A stretch of DNA of 64,000 nt from Myxococcaceae bacterium (GCA_016926755.1 JAFGNZ010000025.1:1-64000); one strand, 5' to 3'. Shown: positions 30,576-42,929, counted from the first letter of the stretch. A program made the numbers and translations. Notes: generated by a model not told the origin, from the letters alone.

Positions 30576-32096
30576 ATGACGCCCATCGTCCACGACTGGC
30601 TGGCCCGACGCGCCTGGCTCTCGCCGGACCGCGTCGCGCTCATCGACACCTTGAGCGGCGGGCGGCGCATCACCTTCCGCGAGTGGAACGCCACCGCCAA
30701 CCGCACCGCCCGCCTGCTGCACGACACGCTCGGCGTGCGGCGAGGAGATCGCGTCGCGGTGCTGGCGATGAACTGCGTGGAGTACCTGGACCTGCTCTTC
30801 GCCTGCGCCAAGCTGGGCGCCATCCTCCAGCCGCTCAACTGGCGCCTCAGCCCCGAGGAGCTCAAGGGGCTGCTCGCGGACGCGGAGCCCCTCGTCCTCG
30901 TCTACGGCCCCGACTTCCAGGCCCAGGTGGACGCCGTGCGCCTCCACGCCTGCAGCGTGCGCCACGTGGTGCCGCTGGTGGACTCGCCTGGCCGGCTCGC
31001 CACGGACGTCCCCTTCGCCGCGAGGGACTCGCTGGCGGACACGCCCCCTCCGCCCCTGGAGCTGGAGGCGGGCGATCCGTGGGTGCTCTGCTACACGGGC
31101 GGCAGCACCGGGCTCCCCAAGGCCGCCATCCTCACCCACGGCTCCATCACCGCCAACGCGGCCAACACCGTGGTGAGCTGGGGCCTCACCGCGGAGGACG
31201 TGGCGCTGCTCAACGCGCCGCTTTTCCACACCGGCGGCCTCAACGTCTTCACCACGCCCCTGGTGTACGTGGGCGGCGCGTCCGTGGTGTGCCGCGGCTT
31301 CGACGTGGAGCAGGTGCTGGACCTGGTGGATCGCGGAGAGGTGAGCCTCGTCTTCGGCGTGCCCACCATGTTCATCGAGCTGCAGCGCCACCCGCGCTTC
31401 GACACGGTGGACTTCTCACGCCTCAAGCTGCTCATCAGCGGCGGGGCGCCATGCCCCGCGCCCGTCTTCGAGCGCTTCTTCGCCCGCGGCGTGGCCTTCA
31501 AGACGGGCTACGGCCTCACCGAGGCGGGGCCCAACAACTTCTGGCTGCCGCCTGGAGAGGTGCGGCGCAAGCCGGGGGCGGTGGGCGTGCCCCTCTTCCA
31601 CATCGAGGCCCGGCTGGAGGGGGACGGCGAGGTGGGCGAGCTGCTCCTGCGCGGGCCGCATGTCTGCGCGGGCTACTGGCGCCGGCCCGAGGAGACCGCC
31701 AGGGCCCTGGCCGGCGGCTGGCTGCACACGGGCGATCTGGCGGAGCGCGACGCGGACGGGTGCTACCGCATCGTCGGCCGCGTGAAGGATCTCATCATCT
31801 CCGGAGGGGAGAACATCTACCCCGCCGAGGTGGAGAGCGTGCTCGCCGGGCATCCGGAGGTGGCGGAGGTGGCCATCATCGGCGTGCCGGATCCGAAGTG
31901 GGGCGAGGTGCCTCGTGCGCTCGTCGTCCCGCGTCCCGGGGCCGCCCTCACCGCGGAGGCGCTGCTGGCGTATTGCCAGGGGAGGCTGGCCCGCTACAAG
32001 GCGCCGAAGACGGTGCGCTTCGTGGATGCCCTGCCGCGCACCGCCGCGGGCAAGGTGGATCGCCGCGAGCTGGCCGCGCGGCACGGCGCACCCTGA
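30576..32096 (+). CDS. Acyl-CoA synthetase (AMP-forming)
   Basis: 'YTGGSTGLPKAAILTH', 'GRVKDLIISGGENIYPAEVE', 'AAGKVDRREL'. Confidence 0.92.
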   Translation: MTPIVHDWLARRAWLSPDRVALIDTLSGGRRITFREWNATANRTARLLHDTLGVRRGDRVAVLAMNCVEYLDLLFACAKLGAILQPLNWRLSPEELKGLLADAEPLVLVYGPDFQAQVDAVRLHACSVRHVVPLVDSPGRLATDVPFAARDSLADTPPPPLELEAGDPWVLCYTGGSTGLPKAAILTHGSITANAANTVVSWGLTAEDVALLNAPLFHTGGLNVFTTPLVYVGGASVVCRGFDVEQVLDLVDRGEVSLVFGVPTMFIELQRHPRFDTVDFSRLKLLISGGAPCPAPVFERFFARGVAFKTGYGLTEAGPNNFWLPPGEVRRKPGAVGVPLFHIEARLEGDGEVGELLLRGPHVCAGYWRRPEETARALAGGWLHTGDLAERDADGCYRIVGRVKDLIISGGENIYPAEVESVLAGHPEVAEVAIIGVPDPKWGEVPRALVVPRPGAALTAEALLAYCQGRLARYKAPKTVRFVDALPRTAAGKVDRRELAARHGAP

Positions 32097-32106
32097 GCCC
32101 CGCGGC

Positions 32107-33771
32107 TCAGGAGTCCTCTTTCTTCACGTCGGAGGAGAAGCGCGCGGCCAGCGCCCAGAGCTGCTGCGCCTGCGCGTGCAGGTCCACCACGGACTGGGCG
32201 ATCTGCTCCACGCCCGCCACCGACTCCAGCGCGTCGACGGAGATCGTCTTGAGGCGCTCGGCCAGGTGCTCACCGGAGGTGGACTGCCGGACGCCATCGG
32301 CGGCCAGCTGCCCCACGCGGGTGTGGATCTCCTGCGCCCCGGAGACGATGCGCGCCAGCGCCTGCCCCGTGGCAGAAGACAGCTGCAACCCTTCCTCCAC
32401 CAGCGTGGTGCCCTGCTGCATGAACGCCACCGCCGCCGCGGTGTCCTCCTGGTTCTTCTTCAGGAGCTGTTCGATCTGCTCCACCGCGTCGCGCGAGCGG
32501 TGCGCCAGCTTGCGCACCTCGTTGGCCACCACGCTGAACCCCTTGCCGTGCTCGCCAGCGCGGGCTGCCTCGATGGCCGTGTTCACCGCCAGGATGTTCG
32601 TCTCATTGGAGACGTCCTGGATGAGCCGGAGCATCTGCGCCACCACCGCGGCGGAGGCGCTCAGCCGCATCACCATCTGCTCCGAGCTCTGGACCACCTG
32701 GACGATCTCGGAGATCTTCCCCGCGGCGCGCTCCACCGTGTCGCCACCCTGCTCCGCCACGCGCCCATTGCTCGCGGCCGCCTCGGACGTGGTCAGCGCC
32801 TGCTCGGCGCCCTGGGAGGTGGCGCGGCTCATCTCCAGCATGGCCTGGGAGACCTGCTGGAGCTGAGTGCACTGCGCGCGCGAGGCCTGGGAGAGCAGCT
32901 CCGCGGACTGGCGGATCCGATCCACGTCCGCCACCGTGGAGATGGCCACGTCCACCAGGCCCTTCACCGTCTCCCGGATGCCCACCACCATGGCGTTGAA
33001 GGCCTGCCCCAGCCGGCCGATCTCATCCTCCGTGCTGACCGGCACCGTGATGTTGAGGTCTCCTCGCGCCACCTGGTGCGCCGCGTCCGCCAGCGCGCGC
33101 ACCGGCCGCACCGTGGACCAGGAGAGGGCCGTCCCCGCCGCCACCGCCAGCAGCAGCCCCGTACACACCACCAGCAGCAGGCGCCGATGGAGCGCCACCA
33201 TCTCCTTGTCCACGTCCTCCATGTACACGCCCGTGCCCAGCACCCACCCCCACGGGGAGAAGAGCTTCACGTAGGACTTCTTGGGCAGCGGCTGCGCCTC
33301 TCCGGGGCGCGTGGCCAGGTAGGAGATGAAGCCCTCTCCCTGCGTACGTGCCAGCACGACGATGTCCACGAAGACGGCCTTGCCGCTCGCGTCACGGTAG
33401 CCCGTCAGGTCCTTGCCCAGCATCGCGGGCAGGTGCGGATGCACCACCAGCCGCGTCGAGAGATCATTCACCCAGAAGTACTCGGAGTTCCCGTAGCGCA
33501 GCTGCTGGAGGAGCCGCGCCGCCTCGGCCTGGGCCTGCTCCGTCGTCAGCTCCCCCGCGCGCACGCGCGCCTCGCACACCTCCAGCACGCCGTACGCCGT
33601 CTCCACGGCATGTCGCAGCGAGCGCACCCGGTCCTCGTCCAGCTGTGCACGGACGCTCGGGAGCACGTACAGCGGCTGCAGGAGGAGCAGCGGCAGAGCC
33701 ACCGCTCCCATTGCGAGGTACAGCTTCGTGAGGAGGCTGCGACGTCTCAGTGCCAACACCATCGCCTCCAA
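32107..33771 (-). CDS. Methyl-accepting chemotaxis protein with single-Cache-like sensor region
   Basis: 'GNSEYFWVNDLSTRLVVHP' Cache-like; MCP hairpin 'NETNILAVNTAIEAARAGEHGKGFSVVANEVRKLAHRS'. Confidence 0.92.
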   Translation of the reverse strand: MEAMVLALRRRSLLTKLYLAMGAVALPLLLLQPLYVLPSVRAQLDEDRVRSLRHAVETAYGVLEVCEARVRAGELTTEQAQAEAARLLQQLRYGNSEYFWVNDLSTRLVVHPHLPAMLGKDLTGYRDASGKAVFVDIVVLARTQGEGFISYLATRPGEAQPLPKKSYVKLFSPWGWVLGTGVYMEDVDKEMVALHRRLLLVVCTGLLLAVAAGTALSWSTVRPVRALADAAHQVARGDLNITVPVSTEDEIGRLGQAFNAMVVGIRETVKGLVDVAISTVADVDRIRQSAELLSQASRAQCTQLQQVSQAMLEMSRATSQGAEQALTTSEAAASNGRVAEQGGDTVERAAGKISEIVQVVQSSEQMVMRLSASAAVVAQMLRLIQDVSNETNILAVNTAIEAARAGEHGKGFSVVANEVRKLAHRSRDAVEQIEQLLKKNQEDTAAAVAFMQQGTTLVEEGLQLSSATGQALARIVSGAQEIHTRVGQLAADGVRQSTSGEHLAERLKTISVDALESVAGVEQIAQSVVDLHAQAQQLWALAARFSSDVKKEDS

Positions 33772-34269
33772 GACTAGGGCACTCTGGCCCGGCGTGGGTG
33801 CCTGCCCGCCCTCTTGATGGTCATTGAGGGCCTGTGCGGATCCGCCCAGACGTAACAGGTTCCCTGAGGAAGTCCCCGTCTGTGGGCGCCGAAGAGAGAA
33901 CCTCCCAGGTTGGATTCTGATTCAGGACCTCCATGGAGTGAGCCTCGGTTCGCGCCGAGAGGCGCTCACGGATCCGGCGATGAGACAGGGCACCCCGGAT
34001 GGAAGCGGGTGGCCGCTCTGCTCGGAGCAGCCCCCTGGGCCCGAGGGAAAATGCGCGTGAAGCGCTGCGCTCCGTGGGTGTCCTACACCGTAGGCCTCTG
34101 CTGCAGGACCTCTGAGGTTCTCCCCCGAGTCGTGACGGCGCGGTGCGCCATCCTGCCGCGGTTCGCGACCTGCCAGGTGAAGACGCGCAGATCTACCCGG
34201 CAAGTTCTGTCTGTCTGCCTCCATACGTCCTAAGCCGTCAACCGCACCTTTCGGGTCGGGCAAGGAAGC

Positions 34270-34638
34270 ATGGACAAAAAACTCGCATCGACAATCGGCG
34301 CTGCGGCGCGTGCCGCCCGGATGCGCCTGGAGCTCACGCAAGCAGACGTGGCGGAGCGCATCGACGTGGCGACGGAGGTGTACGGTCGTCTCGAGCGCGG
34401 AGGGATGTTGCCCAGCGTGCAGACGCTGCTCAAGCTGTGCAACGAGCTGAACGTCTCCTCGGACGAGCTGCTGGGCCTGACACCGCACAGCGCCAGCCCC
34501 CGCGCGTCGTCGGTGGAGGCGCCCTCGCTGCCCACCGAGCGGCCGGAGATTCGTCGGCTGCTGCGCAGCATGCGGCAGCTGGACTCCTCTCACATCAAGC
34601 TGCTCGGGCTGGTCGCCAAGGCGCTGCTGCGGCGCTGA
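34270..34638 (+). CDS. XRE-family helix-turn-helix regulator
   Basis: 'AARMRLELTQADVAERIDVATEVYGRLERGGMLPSVQTLLKLCNELNVSSDELLGL'. Confidence 0.85.
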   Translation: MDKKLASTIGAAARAARMRLELTQADVAERIDVATEVYGRLERGGMLPSVQTLLKLCNELNVSSDELLGLTPHSASPRASSVEAPSLPTERPEIRRLLRSMRQLDSSHIKLLGLVAKALLRR

Positions 34639-34647
34639 GCCCGCGGC

Positions 34648-35445
34648 TCACAGAACCATCAGGAGCCGCCCCAGCTCGTCCGGCTTCACCGGCTTGACCC
34701 GGTGATGGTCGAAGCCCGCCTGGAGCGCGCGGTGCCGGTCCTCGGGCCCTCCGTAGCCGGTGATGGCGACGAGCCGGATGTCCTCTCCCACCCGAGCCCG
34801 CAGCTCCTTCGCCACGCGGTAGCCGTCCAGCCCCGGCAGGCCCATGTCCACCAGGGCCAGCTCTGGTCGGGCCTCCATCGCCAGCGCCACTCCATCCAGT
34901 CCGTCCTGCGCCACCTGCACCTGGTGCCCCCACAGCTCCAGCAGGTCTCGGAGCGCCACCTGCTGGAGGGTGGCGCACAGGTCCAGCCGCTCGCGGCGCG
35001 GCTCCACCTTGCCGCGGGTGATGCGGCTGACGTCCAGCAGATCATTCACCAGCTCGTAGAGGGCCTCGGCCGAGGTGCGGATGAACTGGACCTGCTTCTC
35101 CTGCTCGGCGGAGAGCTGGCCGTTGAGCGGGTTGAGCAGCACCTTGGACAGGCCGAGGATGGAGTGCAGCGGCGTGCGGAACTCGTGGCTCACGTTGGCC
35201 ACCACGCGGCTCTTCACCTCCGCGGCGCGCTGGAGGCTCTCGGCCTTCTCGTCCAGGGCGGCGTGGAGGCTGCGCACGCCGAGGTTGGACTCCTCCAGGT
35301 CGCGGTTGAGGCGCTGCAGCTCGTCCGCGCGCCGCTGGAGCCATGAGGGCTGCTCCTGGAGAATGCGGCGGGCAGTGTGGGGAGCCCGAGTGTCCCTCCC
35401 AAGGGGGTCGTCAGTGCTCCGTGGGACGTGATAGGTAGTCCCCAT
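34648..35445 (-). CDS. Truncated hybrid kinase: HisKA fused directly to an N-terminally truncated receiver domain, no HATPase domain
   Basis: 'ANVSHEFRTPLHSILGLSKVLL' HisKA; then 'ALRDLLELWGHQVQVAQDGLDG…ALVDMGLPGLDGYRVA' REC; no N/G-box motifs in between; start uncertain (ORF extends to 35583). Confidence 0.7.
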   Translation of the reverse strand: MGTTYHVPRSTDDPLGRDTRAPHTARRILQEQPSWLQRRADELQRLNRDLEESNLGVRSLHAALDEKAESLQRAAEVKSRVVANVSHEFRTPLHSILGLSKVLLNPLNGQLSAEQEKQVQFIRTSAEALYELVNDLLDVSRITRGKVEPRRERLDLCATLQQVALRDLLELWGHQVQVAQDGLDGVALAMEARPELALVDMGLPGLDGYRVAKELRARVGEDIRLVAITGYGGPEDRHRALQAGFDHHRVKPVKPDELGRLLMVL

Positions 35446-35724
35446 GCTCGACCTGGCCCCTGTGGGAGCCACTCCCCGCGAGAGTCTGGCCCCAGGCACG
35501 GTCTGCTCTCCTGGGCGAGCTGCTCCAGCGCGTTCTGGAGGCTTCAGAACGGACAGGGGGGGCCTACCGCACCCTGGAGCCAACGTGCTGGGAGGCCCGC
35601 TCCCGGGTCAACCCGACGCGTCTCCTGCCGAATCGACTTGTTGGAATTCCGTGCTCGTCCGGTTAAATTGAGATGGCGCGTATTCCCTGATTCAGGGGGC
35701 GCCTCAACGCCGAGAGGAAGGTCC

Positions 35725-36186
35725 ATGCTGCCGAGGAGGCTCGTCACCAGCGCGCTGGCGCTCCTGGTCCTGCTGGGGGGCTGCACGGGCGCCTCGGAGC
35801 AGCTCCGGTGGGAGGGCGCCGAGCCGGTGGAGGAGGGGGGCGGCGGCGGGGACTCCGTCAGTCCTCGCATCCTGGCCCTCATCGCGCGCGGGCAGTTCGC
35901 CGAGGCCCAGGTGCTCATCCACGAGTCGGTGAAGGGCGGGCTGATGTCCCAGGCCACCGCCACCGGGCTGCTGGCCCGCATCCAGCTGCTCAACACGAAG
36001 CTGGGGGAGATCCCGGCGCGCCTCCAGCGGGTGGCCAGCTTCCCCGCCGTGCTCAAGGACTACACCCTTCATCAGATCCTCCTCTTTCTGGAGCAGCGCG
36101 ACTACAGCGTCGCCACGCAGGCCCAGCTGATGACGGCCAAGAAGCTGATCGAGCAGAGCCCCCGGCTGATGGAGAAGATCCCATGA
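35725..36186 (+). CDS. Predicted lipoprotein, hypothetical
   Basis: MLPRRLVTSALALLVLLGGCTG lipobox. Confidence 0.72.
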   Translation: MLPRRLVTSALALLVLLGGCTGASEQLRWEGAEPVEEGGGGGDSVSPRILALIARGQFAEAQVLIHESVKGGLMSQATATGLLARIQLLNTKLGEIPARLQRVASFPAVLKDYTLHQILLFLEQRDYSVATQAQLMTAKKLIEQSPRLMEKIP

Positions 36187-36710
36187 GCCCGGAGGAGCTG
36201 CTGGCGCGGCTGCGGGCCGCGCGGGAGGCGGGAGGGGGCAAGCCAGGAGCGCTGGAGCGGCTGAGGCTCCATCGCGAGCTGGCCTCCGCGGCCCCGGCGT
36301 TCGTCCCCAACCTGCTGGAGCTTGGCAGGGGCCTGCAGCTGGCCGAGCCGGCCGCGGGCGAGGACACCTTCACCGAGGCGGAGGCCGTGCTGCGGCAGGC
36401 GGTGGAGGTGTCGGAGCGGAGCGCACGGGCGCTCGTGGAGCTGGCCTACTTCCTCCACATGGTTCGAGACGCCCCCCAGGAGACGGAGCCGCTGCTGGAG
36501 GAGGCGAGCGGCAAGGCCCTGAGGCTGCTGGAGGACGCCTGGACGGGCCTCGTCAACGTGCTGGTGGAGCAGGGCAAGCTCCAGCGGGCGCTCGAGGTGG
36601 GCGACAGGGCACGCCAGCTGTTCCCGGACTCGGTGCGCATCGCCATGGCCTCGGAGGCTGCGCGCAGCGCCGCGGTGCGGGAGGGGCTCCTGCCTCCCGA
36701 GTCGCAGTGA
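36183..36710 (+). CDS. TPR-like repeat protein
   Basis: ATGA-coupled to preceding lipoprotein gene; helical repeat pattern 'ALEVGDRARQLFPDS'. Confidence 0.6.
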   Translation: MSPEELLARLRAAREAGGGKPGALERLRLHRELASAAPAFVPNLLELGRGLQLAEPAAGEDTFTEAEAVLRQAVEVSERSARALVELAYFLHMVRDAPQETEPLLEEASGKALRLLEDAWTGLVNVLVEQGKLQRALEVGDRARQLFPDSVRIAMASEAARSAAVREGLLPPESQ

Positions 36711-36757
36711 AGGGCTGTCGGGCCCGAGGCAGTGTCAGGAGCTCCGCGGGCACGCGC

Positions 36758-37555
36758 TCAGCAGAGCGGCTGGCGCACCCAGCTCGTCCACGTGCCCAGG
36801 TCCCTGAAGCCCATGCGCAGGTAGATGCCGTGTCCCATCTCGGTGGACTGGAGGACGGCGGCGGCGCGGCCTCGGGCATGGGCATCGACGAGCAGGCCCC
36901 GCATCACCTCCGAGGCCAGCCCCCGGCCGCGCGCATGCGGGACGGTGGCCACCAGGTAGATGCCCGTGGTGTCCTGGAGATCAAAGGCCAGGCCCCCGGC
37001 GATGAGCCGCCCGCCCTCGCGCACGCCTCGCGGGTGCAGGGAGGGGTGGGGCCGGGTGTACCACTCACTGAGGTGGAGGTGCGCGCGGAGGCCGAACGCC
37101 TCCGCGTTGAGGGAGGAGAGCTCCTCCTGGGTGTGGAGCGGCTCCAGGACGATGCGAGGGGCCACCGGTGGGGTGTCCACGAGGCTGAGGCCCATGGCGG
37201 GGACGAGCTCCCCGGGCTGGTAGCCGGCGCGGCTCAGGGCGTGCTCGGCGACGGCGTTGCCGGGGGGCACCTGCACCTGCCAGCGCTGGATGTGCTGGCC
37301 GCGGTAGAAGTCCTCGAGCGGCGCGAGCGCGGGCTCCAGCGCCTCGGCCTCCTCGAAGAGGATCTGCTGCTGGCGGGTGAGCTCGGGGTCATCAGGCAGG
37401 GAGTAGGCCCACACGCCGGGGAGGGTGAGCGCTCGCAGCGAGCCGTGGGCTGCCTGCAGCTGCCTGTAGGCGATGAGGTTGGCTCGCAAGCGCGAGGCGA
37501 GCTCTGCGTCCGTCACGGGTGACAGGGTAGGCCGGGTCCGCCTCCCGGAGAACAA
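36758..37555 (-). CDS. GNAT family N-acetyltransferase
   Basis: 'IYLVATVPHARGRGLASEVMRGLLVDAHARGRAAAVLQSTEMGHGIYLRMGFRDLG'. Confidence 0.88.
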   Translation of the reverse strand: MFSGRRTRPTLSPVTDAELASRLRANLIAYRQLQAAHGSLRALTLPGVWAYSLPDDPELTRQQQILFEEAEALEPALAPLEDFYRGQHIQRWQVQVPPGNAVAEHALSRAGYQPGELVPAMGLSLVDTPPVAPRIVLEPLHTQEELSSLNAEAFGLRAHLHLSEWYTRPHPSLHPRGVREGGRLIAGGLAFDLQDTTGIYLVATVPHARGRGLASEVMRGLLVDAHARGRAAAVLQSTEMGHGIYLRMGFRDLGTWTSWVRQPLC

Positions 37556-37619
37556 GCTGGCAGTGGAAAGTCCCCGCGCCCGGGGACAAGGGGGCTAGGT
37601 TGTTGAGGACGATCCCTCC

Positions 37620-40701
<3,082 letters not shown>

Positions 40702-40716
40702 GCCGGGAATCAGGAG

Positions 40717-40739
40717 CCCCTCTCCCGCCGGGAGAGGGG
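40717..40739. terminator. Perfect 11-bp-arm hairpin just downstream of gyrB
   Basis: CCCCTCTCCCG-C-CGGGAGAGGGG; no U-tract. Confidence 0.5.
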
Positions 40740-40801
40740 CGAGGGGAGGGACGAAGCTTGATTACCGAGATCGAGGTCAAGAACTCAAGACCCTCCGGGA
40801 C

Positions 40802-41785
40802 GTGAAGATCCCGCTCGCGCCCGGCATCACGGTGATGGTGGGCGCGAACAACAGCGGCAAGTCCAACGTGCTCGCCGTGCTCAAGCTGCTGAGGGAGTTC
40901 GAAAGGCAGGGCTCTGGGGCTGCGATTGCTGCGCTCGGAGGAGCAGAGTCGATTCTGAGTCGCGGCGCGACGGAGGGATTACGCGTCTCGGTGTCGTCGA
41001 ACTTGGAAGGATACGCTTTCAAGAGCCATCTTGCCTACTCTCGTGGCGAGGAGATGATCAGCCGGGGAGAAGGTCCCCCAGAGCTATCATCCATCGCGGA
41101 TCGGCAGTTTCTCGGGCGATTGTTGGGCAAGCACGCGAAGCTGATGGCCGCAACATCTGTCCACGATCTTTCCGTAGCGGCACTCCGCGCACCATCCATC
41201 ATCCAACGAGGGGCAGTATTGGGACCTGACGGGCGGGACGTGGCTGCGGTACTCGACAACATGGCGGGAGAGGCCCCTGCACGTCGTGATGCCATCGACG
41301 AGACTGTTCGACGTGCTGCTCATGAAGTGAAGCGCATCGTCACACGGCCAGGTCCAGAGCCGGGGACCAAGGTGCTGGGCGTTGAGGAGAAGGATGGGCG
41401 TGTCTATGGAGCTGAGGACATGTCGGATGGTCTCCTCCTCTTCATTGGCCTGGCGGTCGCCGCGCAACTGAGGGCGGACGCACAAGGCGTTCTTGCCATC
41501 GAAGCGCCTGAGCGTGGCATTCATCCACGGCGCTTGCGCGATCTCGTGGATCACCTGCTCCGGCTGACGAATGCTGGCATCCAGGTGGTCCTGACGACGC
41601 ACTCACCGACGCTGCTCGATGAGTTCCGTGACTCGCCCGAGAGTGTGCTCATCTTCGACCGGGACGAGAAGGGAACTCACATCACCCGGCTGTCAGACCG
41701 CCCCGACTGGGCCAAGGAACTCAAGGGTTCTCCCTTGGGTGAGCTCTGGTACTCGGGTGTTCTCGGGGGCTTGCCAGGCCGATGA
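40802..41785 (+). CDS. AAA/ABC-type ATPase (OLD/RecF-like); N-terminal strand apparently out of frame
   Basis: Walker A 'GANNSGKSN', 'DMSDGLLLFIGLA', Walker B region 'LAIEAPERGIHPRRL', 'TTHSPTLLDEF'; true start probably TTG 40758 before a 1-nt deletion. Confidence 0.8.
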   Translation: MKIPLAPGITVMVGANNSGKSNVLAVLKLLREFERQGSGAAIAALGGAESILSRGATEGLRVSVSSNLEGYAFKSHLAYSRGEEMISRGEGPPELSSIADRQFLGRLLGKHAKLMAATSVHDLSVAALRAPSIIQRGAVLGPDGRDVAAVLDNMAGEAPARRDAIDETVRRAAHEVKRIVTRPGPEPGTKVLGVEEKDGRVYGAEDMSDGLLLFIGLAVAAQLRADAQGVLAIEAPERGIHPRRLRDLVDHLLRLTNAGIQVVLTTHSPTLLDEFRDSPESVLIFDRDEKGTHITRLSDRPDWAKELKGSPLGELWYSGVLGGLPGR

Positions 41786-42222
41786 AGCTTGCGTTCTGCG
41801 TCGAGGACGACACCGACGAGGACGTGTTCCGTGTGCTGCTCTCACGGATCCTGGCTACTGAAGTCGTCCCGAGTGAAACGCAGTACCGCATCCCCGAGCT
41901 GCGCGCGGCTGCTCAAGTAAGTGAACCGCTCTCCTGGCCTCGCCATGGGCTGCCCGCCTTGCGCTACCTCTTCGCAGTGCCTGTGCAGGCTCTGGAGACG
42001 TGGCTGCTTCTCGCGCGTGGACATGACTTCAAGGGTGAGGGCGAGGCCCTGGGTCACGATCCGTCTGGACGAGCAAAGCTCAAGCGCCTGCTCTACGGGA
42101 TGGAGCACCCGGACCGGGACACCATGAGAAGCGCCGCGCTCCCCATCGCAGAGGCGCTCGATGTGGCCGCCTTGGCGAAGGCGAGCCCGAGCTTCGCCGA
42201 CTTCCTCACCCAGCTTCGATGA
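41782..42222 (+). CDS. ATPase partner protein, Toprim/DUF4276-like, possibly internally shortened
   Basis: ATGA-coupled to ATPase; 'FCVEDDTDEDVFRVLL' and 'AVPVQALETWLLLA'. Confidence 0.5.
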   Translation: MKLAFCVEDDTDEDVFRVLLSRILATEVVPSETQYRIPELRAAAQVSEPLSWPRHGLPALRYLFAVPVQALETWLLLARGHDFKGEGEALGHDPSGRAKLKRLLYGMEHPDRDTMRSAALPIAEALDVAALAKASPSFADFLTQLR

Positions 42223-42772
42223 GCCGCGCGAGTGCCTCGTCCGTGATGCGGCCTGCCTCCACGAGCGGGTAGCTACGCTCCGTGTAGAGGTCCCGCACGT
42301 TCGCATCGAACTCGCGCCTCAGGAGCTCCGCCGCCAGCCGTGTCGCGCCGCTTGGACTGCTGCGAGCCGCTGCCATGGCGAATCGGGTCGACTCGGGGCC
42401 TCCCACTTCACGGGACATGCTTAGCGCTGCCTCCTTTGCGGCCTCTTTTCCGAGCACTCGCGCGATTTCATCGACGGCCTGGCGCAGGCGCAGGCGGCAG
42501 CGCTGCACTTCGTCCTCTCGGGAGGCGAGCTGTTGCTTCGTCTGTGCGAGGAAGTGCTCGACGGCTTCCTGGCCTGCCGGCACGTCCACCGTCGTCAGCG
42601 TTCCCAGCCTGGCCAGCAGGAACCGGTAGCGCGGGGGCTGGTTGCCTTCCGAGGGAACGAAGGACACCTTCTGCACGCGGTGTCCGGCGGACAGGTGCGA
42701 CTTGAGGAGGCGGAAGAAGGCATCGCCCTCGGCCTCGGTCCGTACCTGTTCAAGGTATTCAGTGAACCCCAT
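42206..42772 (-). CDS. Hypothetical protein with coiled-coil segment
   Basis: MGFTEYLEQVRTEAEGDAF…; tail-to-tail overlap with preceding gene; start adjusted from 42988. Confidence 0.6.
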   Translation of the reverse strand: MGFTEYLEQVRTEAEGDAFFRLLKSHLSAGHRVQKVSFVPSEGNQPPRYRFLLARLGTLTTVDVPAGQEAVEHFLAQTKQQLASREDEVQRCRLRLRQAVDEIARVLGKEAAKEAALSMSREVGGPESTRFAMAAARSSPSGATRLAAELLRREFDANVRDLYTERSYPLVEAGRITDEALARLIEAG

Positions 42773-42860
42773 TCCCCGAAGTATGGCGATCTCCGGGCGG
42801 CACTGCACGGATGGAAGCAAGTCGCTGGAATGCAGCTGACACCCGCCGGTGCGGGAGCGA

Positions 42861-42929
42861 TGGGTCACTCTTCGGAAATGTCGGGGGTTCTGAGCCTCAA
42901 AAGTCCCGACATCTTCGAACAGTGAGCCA
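42861..42929. repeat. 69-bp imperfect palindrome (27/34 arm positions complementary)
   Basis: Arms tgggtcactcttcggaaatgtcgggggttctgag / ctcaaaagtcccgacatcttcgaacagtgagcca about C42895. Confidence 0.85.

Noticed and set aside
33901-33935. 'GGATTCTGATTCAGG' resembling the TetR operator half-site
   Set aside because: Lacks the TTCAACTTC half and is upstream of an MCP; not counted as a regulon site
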